DNA from: a virus
Direction: 5' to 3' (one strand)
DNA length: 22,124 nt
Virus record (IMG/VR): IMGVR_UViG_3300030101_001247
Location: 1 to 22,124 of that record
Below the pieces are notes generated by a model that saw nothing but the letters and a program-made list of their open reading frames with translations, ran no database searches and had not been told where the DNA came from. Below are positions 1-5,215 of this stretch, in pieces. The number at the start of each line of letters is the position of its first letter. Position 1 is the stretch's first letter. Both the position numbers and the translations under genes were made by a program.

Positions 1-156
1 GCTGCAAAGGTAATGCAGTTGGCACAGGGCGCACGGTCAGAGTACGTACAGCTGGAGGCAAGCAAGGACATCCTCGACAGGGCTGGCTTCAAGAGTCCAG
101 ACAGGATGATGCACCTACACGCAGGCGAGATATCTGTGTCGATCGATCTGAGCTAG
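1..156 (+). CDS. Probable small terminase subunit, C-terminal end (partial)
   Basis: An open frame runs from the first base to a TAG at 154-156 and gives 51 residues; the start lies outside the window. The readable part has a helix-like segment (ASKDILDRAGFKSPDRM) and ends in GEISVSIDLS. A 'DRAGF...P.R' segment followed by a short strand ending in SIDLS is what I recall at the C-termini of small terminase subunits of tailed phages. Those proteins recognise the packaging site and load the large subunit. The large subunit at 3368 lies downstream on the same strand, which supports this. The fragment is GC-rich (35 of the first 60 bases) compared with most of the window. It could instead be another DNA-binding phage protein; the fragment is too short to be certain. 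Confidence 0.5.
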   Translation, partial: AAKVMQLAQGARSEYVQLEASKDILDRAGFKSPDRMMHLHAGEISVSIDLS

Positions 157-274
157 GGCCGAGTGTAGATGTAGGGGGTGGGGGCAAAAAGTAGGCGGCA
201 GGCATACTGCAATGGACCTATACAAACATTCCTGCTAAAAAAGGCTTGTTGCACATATGCACTAGGAGGTCGCT
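157..274 (+). other. Intergenic leader before the small membrane protein
   Basis: This 118-base gap has two G5 runs separated by one T at about 174-184, and a small hairpin with stem GCAG (198-201) / CTGC (207-210) and a five-base loop. A near-perfect ribosome-binding site, AGGAGG, lies at 264-269, five bases before the ATG at 275. I see no convincing host-type -35/-10 pair and no terminator with a T tract. Because it lies next to the probable small terminase gene, it is one place a packaging recognition site could sit, but nothing in the sequence proves that. Confidence 0.4.
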
Positions 275-448
275 ATGACAGAGCAAGTCAACTACTGGTT
301 CCTTTACTGCGTCGATGTCATTCTGTGGATGGAAGCTGCATCAGGCATAAGCTATGAAGCATGGAACTTGATTCTGTTTGTTTTCTTACAGCCTGCATTG
401 ATTCTGTTGTTTTTTGGCTTATGGGTACGTGCGCGATTTGTGCGTTGA
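275..448 (+). CDS. Small hydrophobic membrane protein, 57 residues
   Basis: This frame starts at ATG 275, five bases after AGGAGG (264-269), the best ribosome-binding site in the window, and ends at TGA 446-448. The protein begins MTEQVNYWFLYCVDVILWME and has a strongly hydrophobic stretch at about residues 31-50 (NLILFVFLQPALILLFFGLW), then a basic tail RARFVR. This predicts one clear transmembrane helix with the C-terminus in the cytoplasm. A weaker hydrophobic stretch at 8-19 could make a hairpin. Similar tiny membrane proteins with a 'QPALILLFF' core are familiar in marine podoviruses, without assigned function. A holin-like or envelope-associated role is possible but unproven. The last 32 bases before the end of the stop are part of a repeat shared with the end of the terminase gene. 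Confidence 0.82.
   Translation: MTEQVNYWFLYCVDVILWMEAASGISYEAWNLILFVFLQPALILLFFGLWVRARFVR
416..447 (+). repeat. 32-bp direct repeat, copy 1
   Basis: This segment, beginning GGCTTATGGG and ending GATTTGTGCGTTG, matches 4862-4893 at 27 of 32 positions without gaps. It lies inside the end of the small membrane protein gene, where it encodes GLWVRARFVR. Copy 2 is in the same reading register at the end of the terminase, which encodes GLWARM and then stops. The two copies bracket a 4.4-kb block holding the 330-residue protein, the small basic proteins and the large terminase. Confidence 0.85.
435..447 (+). promoter_or_regulatory. Candidate phage promoter or signal, copy 1 of GATTTGTGCGTTG
   Basis: An exact 13-base word is found here, at 4881-4893 and at 8141-8153, each time on the + strand. 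Here it overlaps the end of the membrane protein gene and lies 32 bases before the ATG of the 330-residue gene at 480. Bases after it are AT-rich (448-463) but contain no clear host -10 box. T7-like phages commonly place short conserved promoters at or inside gene ends. The role here is inference from repetition and position. Confidence 0.5.
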
Positions 449-479
449 TATCTCGTTAACTATTCGATGAAGATGCGGC

Positions 480-1472
480 ATGAGAGATTATCAATCAGTT
501 TTTCTAAAAGCCGCATTCAACTCACTGCTTCCTGAGTTTATGGACTCTGACAGGTTGACTGCTGAGAGCGTGTCGCCTGAGCTTTTGGCTGTCCTGCGCA
601 AGATAAGCGATCACTATTACAAAGACGATGCAACGACTGCTGCGCATATTAGAAAGTATCAAGCGGCAGGGAAGGATCGTGAGGTTCGTGCGTTACGCGC
701 TAACCAGATTGATTATCGCCTGACCAATGATTTTTTTGGCACCAGTAGCTTCTTCAAAGATTTTGAAGATCAGGGCTTTTCTACAGATTTGAAGATGATG
801 CTCGGCACGTTTTCTGTGAAGCGTGATGGCGAAGGATATCGTATTTCTGATAAGTATGACTTCTCAAGCAACCCTAGCTTTGTGATGGAATATCTCGAAG
901 AGATAGGGGAGGTGATGCAAGATCAAGGCAATGACGTTGATTTTGTCACCCAGTTCAAAGCTGCTATGCGGCGATCCAGTATGAATAAAGATAAAGGCAT
1001 GATGGGTAGGGTGTACCCATACCTGCGCGTGCTTGGAAACCAGTTTGCGCCAGACACTGTATCGCCAGAAGAGGGCGGCGCAAAATATGTAGATATCTTT
1101 ATTCCTCCCGAAGATGCAGTAGAAGAAGATAGGCCATCACCTAGGCCTACTTGGTTTGAGAATGATAATATCCCGCCAGTATTCCCAGCCACTCCTATGG
1201 ATGAAGAGCGTAAGAGTTTGCTTGATACCGCTCTCAATGCTCTCTTTCCACCTGCGGAAGCAATGCTTGCGGTTGAAGGTACGGCAGAAATTGTAGAGCG
1301 CAGTGTAGATGAATCTAGTTTGTTTGGCGTTTACAGAGATCAGATAGGGCAACTGAAAGGTGAGCCATCTGTTCCTGTGCCTCAATCAAAGCCAACAAAA
1401 AGGCAAAGGCTCATAGATTCGATTGAGCCAAATGAAGATACTGTAGCTGTTGAGGCGAGAAGACTTGGCTAG
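480..1472 (+). CDS. Phage protein of unknown function, 330 residues
   Basis: The ATG at 480 is the first start after an in-frame TGA at 468, with only a weak purine-rich stretch (GAAGA) ahead of it. The N-terminal two thirds look folded. Landmarks are MLGTFSVKRDGEGYRISDKYDF (about residues 108-129, split by a short turn) and YPYLRVLGNQF (about 180-190) leading into YVDIFIPPED. The last third (about 220-330) is rich in Pro, Glu and Ser and probably flexible. I recall the 'LG.F......DKYDF' and 'YLR.LG...' pattern from uncharacterised proteins in other marine phages, without a known activity. No catalytic motif, signal peptide or membrane helix is evident. It opens the run of coupled genes leading to the large terminase. 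A virion-associated role is only a guess. Confidence 0.85.
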   Translation: MRDYQSVFLKAAFNSLLPEFMDSDRLTAESVSPELLAVLRKISDHYYKDDATTAAHIRKYQAAGKDREVRALRANQIDYRLTNDFFGTSSFFKDFEDQGFSTDLKMMLGTFSVKRDGEGYRISDKYDFSSNPSFVMEYLEEIGEVMQDQGNDVDFVTQFKAAMRRSSMNKDKGMMGRVYPYLRVLGNQFAPDTVSPEEGGAKYVDIFIPPEDAVEEDRPSPRPTWFENDNIPPVFPATPMDEERKSLLDTALNALFPPAEAMLAVEGTAEIVERSVDESSLFGVYRDQIGQLKGEPSVPVPQSKPTKRQRLIDSIEPNEDTVAVEARRLG

Positions 1473-1785
1473 AAAACCAAAAACTCCAGCTTGGACTCGC
1501 AAGGCAGGTAAAAATCCGAAGGGGGGCCTCAATGCAAAAGGGCGTGCTTCTTATAAAGGCGGCAAGCTAAGAGCGCCGGTACGATCAGGAGACAACCCGC
1601 GTCGTGCGAGTTTCCTTGCAAGAATGGGTGGGATGCCCGGACCGGAGCGTGACTCCAAAGGACGTCCTACTCGTTTGCTTCTTTCGCTACGTGCGTGGGG
1701 AGCTTCATCGAAGGCTGATGCGAAGCGTAAAGCAGCAGCCATTTCTAAGCGTAACAAAGCGAAGAAGAAGAGGAGTAAAGCCTAA
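1465..1785 (+). CDS. Small basic phage protein, DUF6321-like
   Basis: I choose TTG 1465 as the start rather than the farther TTG at 1450. It gives an N-terminus M-ARKPKTPAWTRKAGK, typical of this family, is preceded by GAGGCGAGA, and overlaps the previous gene by only eight bases (TTGGCTAG). The product is about 106 residues with the blocks KNPKGGLNAKGRASY, RSGDNPRRASFLARMGGMPG and KGRPTRLLLSLRAWG, then a Lys/Arg-rich tail. These blocks match my memory of the family named DUF6321 in marine phages and large viruses; that name needs an HMM check. Function is unknown. The high charge suggests DNA or RNA binding or packing with DNA in the virion. The stop overlaps the next ATG as TAATG. Confidence 0.85.
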   Translation: MARKPKTPAWTRKAGKNPKGGLNAKGRASYKGGKLRAPVRSGDNPRRASFLARMGGMPGPERDSKGRPTRLLLSLRAWGASSKADAKRKAAAISKRNKAKKKRSKA

Positions 1786-1928
1786 TGCCTATGGGTCCCG
1801 GAACTTATGGTTCAAAACGTGGTCGTCCTAAGAAAGCAGCAGCTAAGAAGGCTGGCGGTCTTACGGCAAAACAGAAGACACTTCCTAAGTCTCTTCAAAA
1901 CAGAATTATGAAAGCAAAGAAGAAGTAA
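1785..1928 (+). CDS. Small Lys-rich protein, 47 residues
   Basis: This frame starts at the ATG of a TAATG junction at 1785 and ends in another TAATG junction at 1928. The product begins MPMGPGTYGSKRGRPKKAAA and ends KAKKK. About a third of its residues are Lys or Arg. The opening 'GTYGSK.GRPKK' is a recurring N-terminus of tiny phage proteins encoded near terminase and head genes. No enzymatic motif is present; the GRPKK patch resembles an AT-hook-like basic stretch, which would fit DNA contact. Function is unknown. Confidence 0.8.
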   Translation: MPMGPGTYGSKRGRPKKAAAKKAGGLTAKQKTLPKSLQNRIMKAKKK

Positions 1929-2611
1929 TGTGTGTTGGCTCTCCAGAACCCAAGGAAGGTGCCACCAAAGATTCATCGGATCGTCTTCCGACTAATCTGA
2001 AGGCTGGCTTTGTCGAGCGGCGTCCGCAGCCTCGCATGTCTGAGACTGGGTTCTATGAGCAAGAGCGCGGTCGTGGGAAGGTAGCTGAAAAAGCTACTGG
2101 CGTCAGGCAAGCAACAACTGACGACCCACGCGAGCGTCCATCTACACCAGAGATGCGTGACCTTGCTGTTCGCAATATCCAAAAACGGATTGATGATCGA
2201 AATGATACTGTGAATCCGTTTGTTCCCGGCGGCAATGTGTTGAATGTTGTAAATGCTATGAGCAATTTTTTTGCAGAGCGATTGATCCGTGGTCTGCAAG
2301 CAGGACAAGACCCTGTGTATGGATCAAGTGGTGATGTCATTGGCTCACGTGATCCAGATACCGGAATACTTAAGGAGGGTCGTGATGATCTAACTGTTGG
2401 TGGTATTTCCTATAATACCATTGCAGAAGCAAATCGTGCTCGTGCTGCAAAAAATGCAAGAGAGCGTGACTCGGAAGTGCCAGATCGTCCAATAGCATCT
2501 GCTACTAATCCAGTAGTAACAGATACTAATCGTCGCTCGATGATTCCTTTGCGTCAGGCTAGGAGCTCAGCAGCATCTCGTGGCCCGGGCAGAAGAGGGA
2601 CAGGCTTGTAA
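1928..2611 (+). CDS. Phage protein of unknown function, 227 residues
   Basis: The ATG at 1928 overlaps the previous stop (TAATG), and its own stop overlaps the next ATG (TAATG at 2611). The protein begins MCVGSPEPKEG, close in style to the MCVFQTPSLPGP start of the small gene at 4997. 'MC.' followed by a Pro-rich stretch is a recurring opening of phage structural proteins. A Pro/Arg/Glu-rich first half (to about residue 95) is followed by a short more hydrophobic piece, NPFVPGGNVLNVVNAMSNFF, with a predicted helix near 100-125. The C-terminal quarter is Arg/Ala/Ser-rich and ends RGPGRRGTGL. It looks mostly unstructured. There is no lipobox or signal peptide. Function is unknown; placement in the packaging operon suggests a minor virion or packaging role. 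Confidence 0.78.
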   Translation: MCVGSPEPKEGATKDSSDRLPTNLKAGFVERRPQPRMSETGFYEQERGRGKVAEKATGVRQATTDDPRERPSTPEMRDLAVRNIQKRIDDRNDTVNPFVPGGNVLNVVNAMSNFFAERLIRGLQAGQDPVYGSSGDVIGSRDPDTGILKEGRDDLTVGGISYNTIAEANRARAAKNARERDSEVPDRPIASATNPVVTDTNRRSMIPLRQARSSAASRGPGRRGTGL

Positions 2612-2787
2612 TGAAAAAGAAGTCTCGCGTAAACGAAGCCGGTAACTATACCAAGCCAACGATGCGTAAGAATCTTTTCAATCGCATCAAGGCTGGTGGC
2701 AAAGGTGGCGCTCCCGGTCAGTGGTCAGCGCGTAAAGCTCAGATGCTTGCTTTACAATACAAAAAAGCTGGAGGAGGTTACCGATGA
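2611..2787 (+). CDS. Small basic protein with KGG.PGQWSARKAQ motif, 58 residues
   Basis: This frame runs from the TAATG junction at 2611 to TGA 2785-2787, overlapping the next gene by four bases (ATGA). The product contains NYTKPTMRKNLFNRIKAGG, then GGAPGQWSARKAQMLALQY and ends KKAGGGYR. The 'KGG.PGQWSARKAQ......KKAGGGY' pattern is widespread in phages and large DNA viruses. I recall it as the N-terminal half of a longer protein (family DUF5872, from memory) whose second half resembles the gene at 2933. Function is unknown. The charge and size would suit DNA binding. Confidence 0.82.
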   Translation: MKKKSRVNEAGNYTKPTMRKNLFNRIKAGGKGGAPGQWSARKAQMLALQYKKAGGGYR

Positions 2788-2933
2788 AGCTCAGCGAAAG
2801 GCAAAAGAAAACTTTGCTAAAGCATGCAAAGCATCACTCATCAAAGCACATGAAATTTATGAGAAGCCTGATGTCCAAAGGACAATCATTTACCAAGGCA
2901 CATAAGGCTGCTCAAAAGAAAGTCGGCACCTGA
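2784..2933 (+). CDS. Small His/Lys-rich protein, 49 residues
   Basis: The ATG at 2784 sits in an ATGA overlap with the previous stop and follows GGAGGAGG at 2770-2777, a good ribosome-binding site. It ends at TGA 2931-2933, overlapping the next ATG (TGATG). The product begins MKLSERQKKTLLKHAKHHSS and contains KHMKFMRSLMSKGQSFTKAH before ending KAAQKKVGT. 'KHSKHHS.KHM..MR..M..G..F..AH..A.KKVG' is a common tiny phage protein, seemingly two basic amphipathic helices. The His cluster could bind metal or nucleic acid. No function is known. Confidence 0.82.
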   Translation: MKLSERQKKTLLKHAKHHSSKHMKFMRSLMSKGQSFTKAHKAAQKKVGT

Positions 2934-3184
2934 TGTCGCGCTCTAAGTCACAACGCTCATTGATGAACTGGACAAAACAGAAGTGGAGGACGAAGAGTGG
3001 CAAACCCTCGACACAGGGTCCAAAAGCTACAGGCGAGCGTTACCTCCCGACGGCGGCTATTGAATCCCTTTCGGCCAGCGAATATGCAGCCACCTCAAGA
3101 GCAAAGCGAAGAGGTAAAAAAGCCGGAAAACAATTTGTCAAACAGCCTAAAAAAATAGCAAGAAAGACAGCGAGATACAGATGA
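2933..3184 (+). CDS. Small basic protein with GERYLP...KQFVKQPKKIA.KT motif, 83 residues
   Basis: The start at 2933 overlaps the previous stop (TGATG); the stop overlaps the next start (ATGA at 3181). Landmarks are MNWTKQKWRTKSGKPSTQG, then GERYLPTAAIESLSASEYAA, then TSRAKRRGKKAGKQFVKQPK and the end KIARKTARYR. In longer viral proteins I remember this block following the 'KGG.PGQWSARKAQ' block found here at 2611, so the two may be halves of one ancestral protein separated by the 49-residue gene. It is highly basic. Function is unknown; nucleic-acid binding is the natural guess. Confidence 0.82.
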   Translation: MSRSKSQRSLMNWTKQKWRTKSGKPSTQGPKATGERYLPTAAIESLSASEYAATSRAKRRGKKAGKQFVKQPKKIARKTARYR

Positions 3185-3378
3185 GTTCTTTTCTGCATTC
3201 TCTCAAGCCAGAAGAACGGCGCTTGCTACGCAAGGTTGTAAAGCATGTGCATTTTAAATATTTTCCAAAAGAGTTTTGCACTGACTATGAAGCAGACAAG
3301 CTCATAGCAACTATTGGACCAGAAACCGCTGCCACGCTTGTTCGTATTGGCAAGGATCACAAGGTAGATGAAATTTAA
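3181..3378 (+). CDS. Small protein immediately upstream of large terminase, 65 residues
   Basis: The ATG at 3181 overlaps the previous stop (ATGA) and its end overlaps the terminase start by eleven bases. The product is not Lys-rich like its neighbours. It reads as a helical N-terminus with LKPEERRLLRKVVKHVHFKY, then FPKEFCTDYEADKLIATIGP, then a short helix ending KDHKVDEI. 'H..HFP..F.TDYEAD..I...GP' is a recurring small protein directly before the large terminase in marine podoviruses, without a demonstrated role. Its fixed place and overlap suggest it acts with the terminase or is made in proportion to it. Confidence 0.8.
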   Translation: MSSFLHSLKPEERRLLRKVVKHVHFKYFPKEFCTDYEADKLIATIGPETAATLVRIGKDHKVDEI

Positions 3379-4882
3379 GTACAAGCCTGATGGTGAAGTG
3401 CTCAAAAGTTTTATGAGGGATGACACGTTTTTTCGTGGCATTCGTGGCCCTGTCGGTTCTGGCAAGTCTGTAGCTTGCTGCGTTGAAGTATTCCGCAGGG
3501 CCTTACAGCAGGAGAAAAACAGTGACGGCAAACGAAAAAGTCGCTGGGCTATCGTTCGTAACACCAACCCGCAACTGCGAACAACAACTATCAAAACGTG
3601 GCTCGACTGGTTTCCCGAAGATCAGTGGGGTAAGTTCTCGTGGTCTGTGCCATATACGCATAATATTAAACAGGGTGACATTGAGCTTGAGGTGATCTTT
3701 CTTGCTCTTGATCGTCCTGAGGATGTGAAGAAGCTGTTGTCTCTTGAGCTTACAGGCATCTGGATAAACGAAGCACGAGAAATACCAAAGTCGATTATTG
3801 ATGCGTGTACTATGCGTGTTGGTCGTTTCCCTTCAATGCGTGAGGGTGGCCCTAGCTGGTCCGGTGTTATTGCAGATACAAATGCTCCCGAAGAAGATCA
3901 TTGGTGGCCAATCATGGCGGGGGAGGTTCCAATCCCTGACCACATCCCTGCTTCTGAAGCAAAGATGTTGGTGAAGCCTGATAACTGGTGCTTTTACGTT
4001 CAGCCTCCCGGCATGAAAGAAAAGCGCGATGAAGATGGTGAAGTTCAAAGTTATGCTGTCAATGAAGAGGCTGAGAATGCTAAGCACATGCTCAAGAGCT
4101 ACTATCCAAATCTAATACAAGGTAAGGGTAAGACATGGATAGACGTGTATGTGATGAATCGACTTGGCACTATCCAAGACGGCAAGCCTGTCTACAACAT
4201 GTTTGTTAGCGATACACACATAGCCAAGGAAGAGATTCCAGTAGCTGACTCAATGCCTCTCTACTGTGGCCTAGACTTTGGTTTGACTCCTGCTGCTGTG
4301 TTTGGACAGAAGGTGCGTGGCCGCTGGTTTATTCTGCAAGAGATTGTAGCATTTGATATGGGTATTGTTCGTTTTGCTGAACTGTTGCGTGCTGAGATTG
4401 CAACGCGCTATGCAAACTGTGACGTTCATATATTTGGTGATCCATCTGGTGACTTTCGAGCACAGACAGATGAATCGACACCATTTCAAGTATTGCATGG
4501 TGCTGGCTTAGTAGCTCGCCCCGCTCCGAGTAATGATGTGTCTCTGAGGCTTGAAGCTGTAAGCACACCGCTCAACAGGATGGTTGATGGTAATGCAGGT
4601 TTTTTGATTGACTATAGGTGTAAAGAATTGATCAAAGGGTTTGAAGGTGGTTATGCGTATCGCCGCATACAGGTTTCTGGCGAGCGTTATGATGATCGAC
4701 CGGAGAAGAATCGCTTTAGTCATATCCATGATGCCCTTCAATATTTGATGCTTGGTGCTGGTGAAGGTCGTCAGGTTTTAAATCACAATGCACAAGGACG
4801 TGCGTTTAATGCAAGAACAGACTTTGATGTTTTCACTAGACAACCAAAGAAGCGTAGGCAAGGCTTATGGGCGCGTATGTGA
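3368..4882 (+). CDS. terL: Terminase large subunit (packaging ATPase and nuclease)
   Basis: This 504-residue motor protein cuts concatemeric phage DNA and drives it through the portal using ATP. The N-terminal ATPase domain has a P-loop GPVGSGKS at residues 27-34. A Walker-B-like strand TGIWINEA lies at 129-136, with Asn134-Glu135 where Asp-Glu is usual. A coupling-type segment is ADTNAPEEDHWW near 169-180. The C-terminal RNase-H-like nuclease shows the expected acidic residues: Asp303 in YCGLDFGLTPAA, Asp358 in IFGDPSGDF and Asp455 in HIHDALQYLMLG. Length is normal for the family. The ATG at 3368 overlaps the preceding gene by eleven bases. The stop at 4880-4882 overlaps the second copy of the repeated promoter-like word, and the C-terminal GLWARM lies in the 32-bp repeat. 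Confidence 0.97.
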   Translation: MKFKYKPDGEVLKSFMRDDTFFRGIRGPVGSGKSVACCVEVFRRALQQEKNSDGKRKSRWAIVRNTNPQLRTTTIKTWLDWFPEDQWGKFSWSVPYTHNIKQGDIELEVIFLALDRPEDVKKLLSLELTGIWINEAREIPKSIIDACTMRVGRFPSMREGGPSWSGVIADTNAPEEDHWWPIMAGEVPIPDHIPASEAKMLVKPDNWCFYVQPPGMKEKRDEDGEVQSYAVNEEAENAKHMLKSYYPNLIQGKGKTWIDVYVMNRLGTIQDGKPVYNMFVSDTHIAKEEIPVADSMPLYCGLDFGLTPAAVFGQKVRGRWFILQEIVAFDMGIVRFAELLRAEIATRYANCDVHIFGDPSGDFRAQTDESTPFQVLHGAGLVARPAPSNDVSLRLEAVSTPLNRMVDGNAGFLIDYRCKELIKGFEGGYAYRRIQVSGERYDDRPEKNRFSHIHDALQYLMLGAGEGRQVLNHNAQGRAFNARTDFDVFTRQPKKRRQGLWARM

Positions 4883-4893
4883 TTTGTGCGTTG
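4862..4893 (+). repeat. 32-bp direct repeat, copy 2
   Basis: This matches 416-447 at 27 of 32 positions, with mismatches confined to the middle. It spans the last six terminase codons and the stop. In both copies GGC-TTA-TGG-G..-CGT is read in frame as GLW(V/A)R, but here the next codons are ATG-TGA, so the protein ends while copy 1 continues as RARFVR. Confidence 0.85.
4881..4893 (+). promoter_or_regulatory. Candidate phage promoter or signal, copy 2 of GATTTGTGCGTTG
   Basis: This exact copy of the 13-base word begins inside the terminase stop codon and lies at the head of a 114-base gap before the gene at 4997. A perfect TATAAT (4899-4904) follows five bases later. The usual host -35 position holds no TTGACA-like hexamer, so a standard sigma-70 promoter is not clearly supported. 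A phage-specific promoter, or a host promoter with a weak -35, both remain possible. Confidence 0.5.
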
Positions 4894-4918
4894 CTTTGTA
4901 TAATAGGTGCGCGTTAAA

Positions 4919-4981
4919 GGTGGTTTTCGCTGGTTCCTAGGCTTAGGCGAGATTAAATCGGACGTACACTGTCCAGCCACC
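4919..4981 (+). other. Possible folded 5' leader RNA before the gene at 4997
   Basis: GGTGG (4919-4923) can pair with CCACC (4977-4981) and CTGG (4930-4933) with CCAG (4973-4976), enclosing a small hairpin CCTA/TAGG (4936-4939/4944-4947). An alternative hairpin GGAC/GTCC (4960-4963/4971-4974) competes with the second stem. There is no T tract after it, so it is not an obvious terminator. The stems are short and could be chance. The gap continues with a weak GAGAG ribosome-binding site at 4986-4990 before ATG 4997. Confidence 0.3.
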
Positions 4982-4996
4982 ACTTGAGAGACAGAT

Positions 4997-5215
4997 ATGT
5001 GTGTATTTCAGACTCCAAGCCTTCCCGGTCCTGATCCTTCTGTCGAAGCAGAACGACAAGAACGTATGGCTCAAGAAATGGCAGATGCGCGTCAGCGCAA
5101 GCAAGAAGCCCTTGAGGGCGAGGTGACTCGTCGTAAAAAAGGCTCTGGCGCACGCTCTCTGCTTACTGGTCAGAGTGGCGGCATCGGATTTTACAACCCG
5201 AATAGGAATGAGTAA
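4997..5215 (+). CDS. Small protein before the portal, 72 residues
   Basis: ATG 4997 follows GAGAG at 4986-4990; the stop overlaps the portal start as TAATG at 5215. The protein begins MCVFQTPSLPGPDP, has a long charged helix at about residues 15-50 (ERQERMAQEMADARQRKQEA), and ends in GARSLLTGQSGGIGFYNP. 'GRRSLLTG..GG.GF' is a familiar tail of small proteins encoded beside the portal in marine podoviruses. Function is not established. The coiled-coil-like helix and tight coupling to the portal suggest a minor head or connector component. Confidence 0.82.
   Translation: MCVFQTPSLPGPDPSVEAERQERMAQEMADARQRKQEALEGEVTRRKKGSGARSLLTGQSGGIGFYNPNRNE

Noticed and set aside
2696-2905. 69-codon open frame in the small-protein region
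   Set aside because: It is out of frame with two recognisable small proteins (2611-2787 and 2784-2933) that have proper overlaps and family motifs.
4880-4902. Stop-codon read-through of the terminase into FVRCFV
   Set aside because: The six codons after the TGA resemble the membrane protein end only because of the DNA repeat. There is no read-through context, and the extension stops at once.
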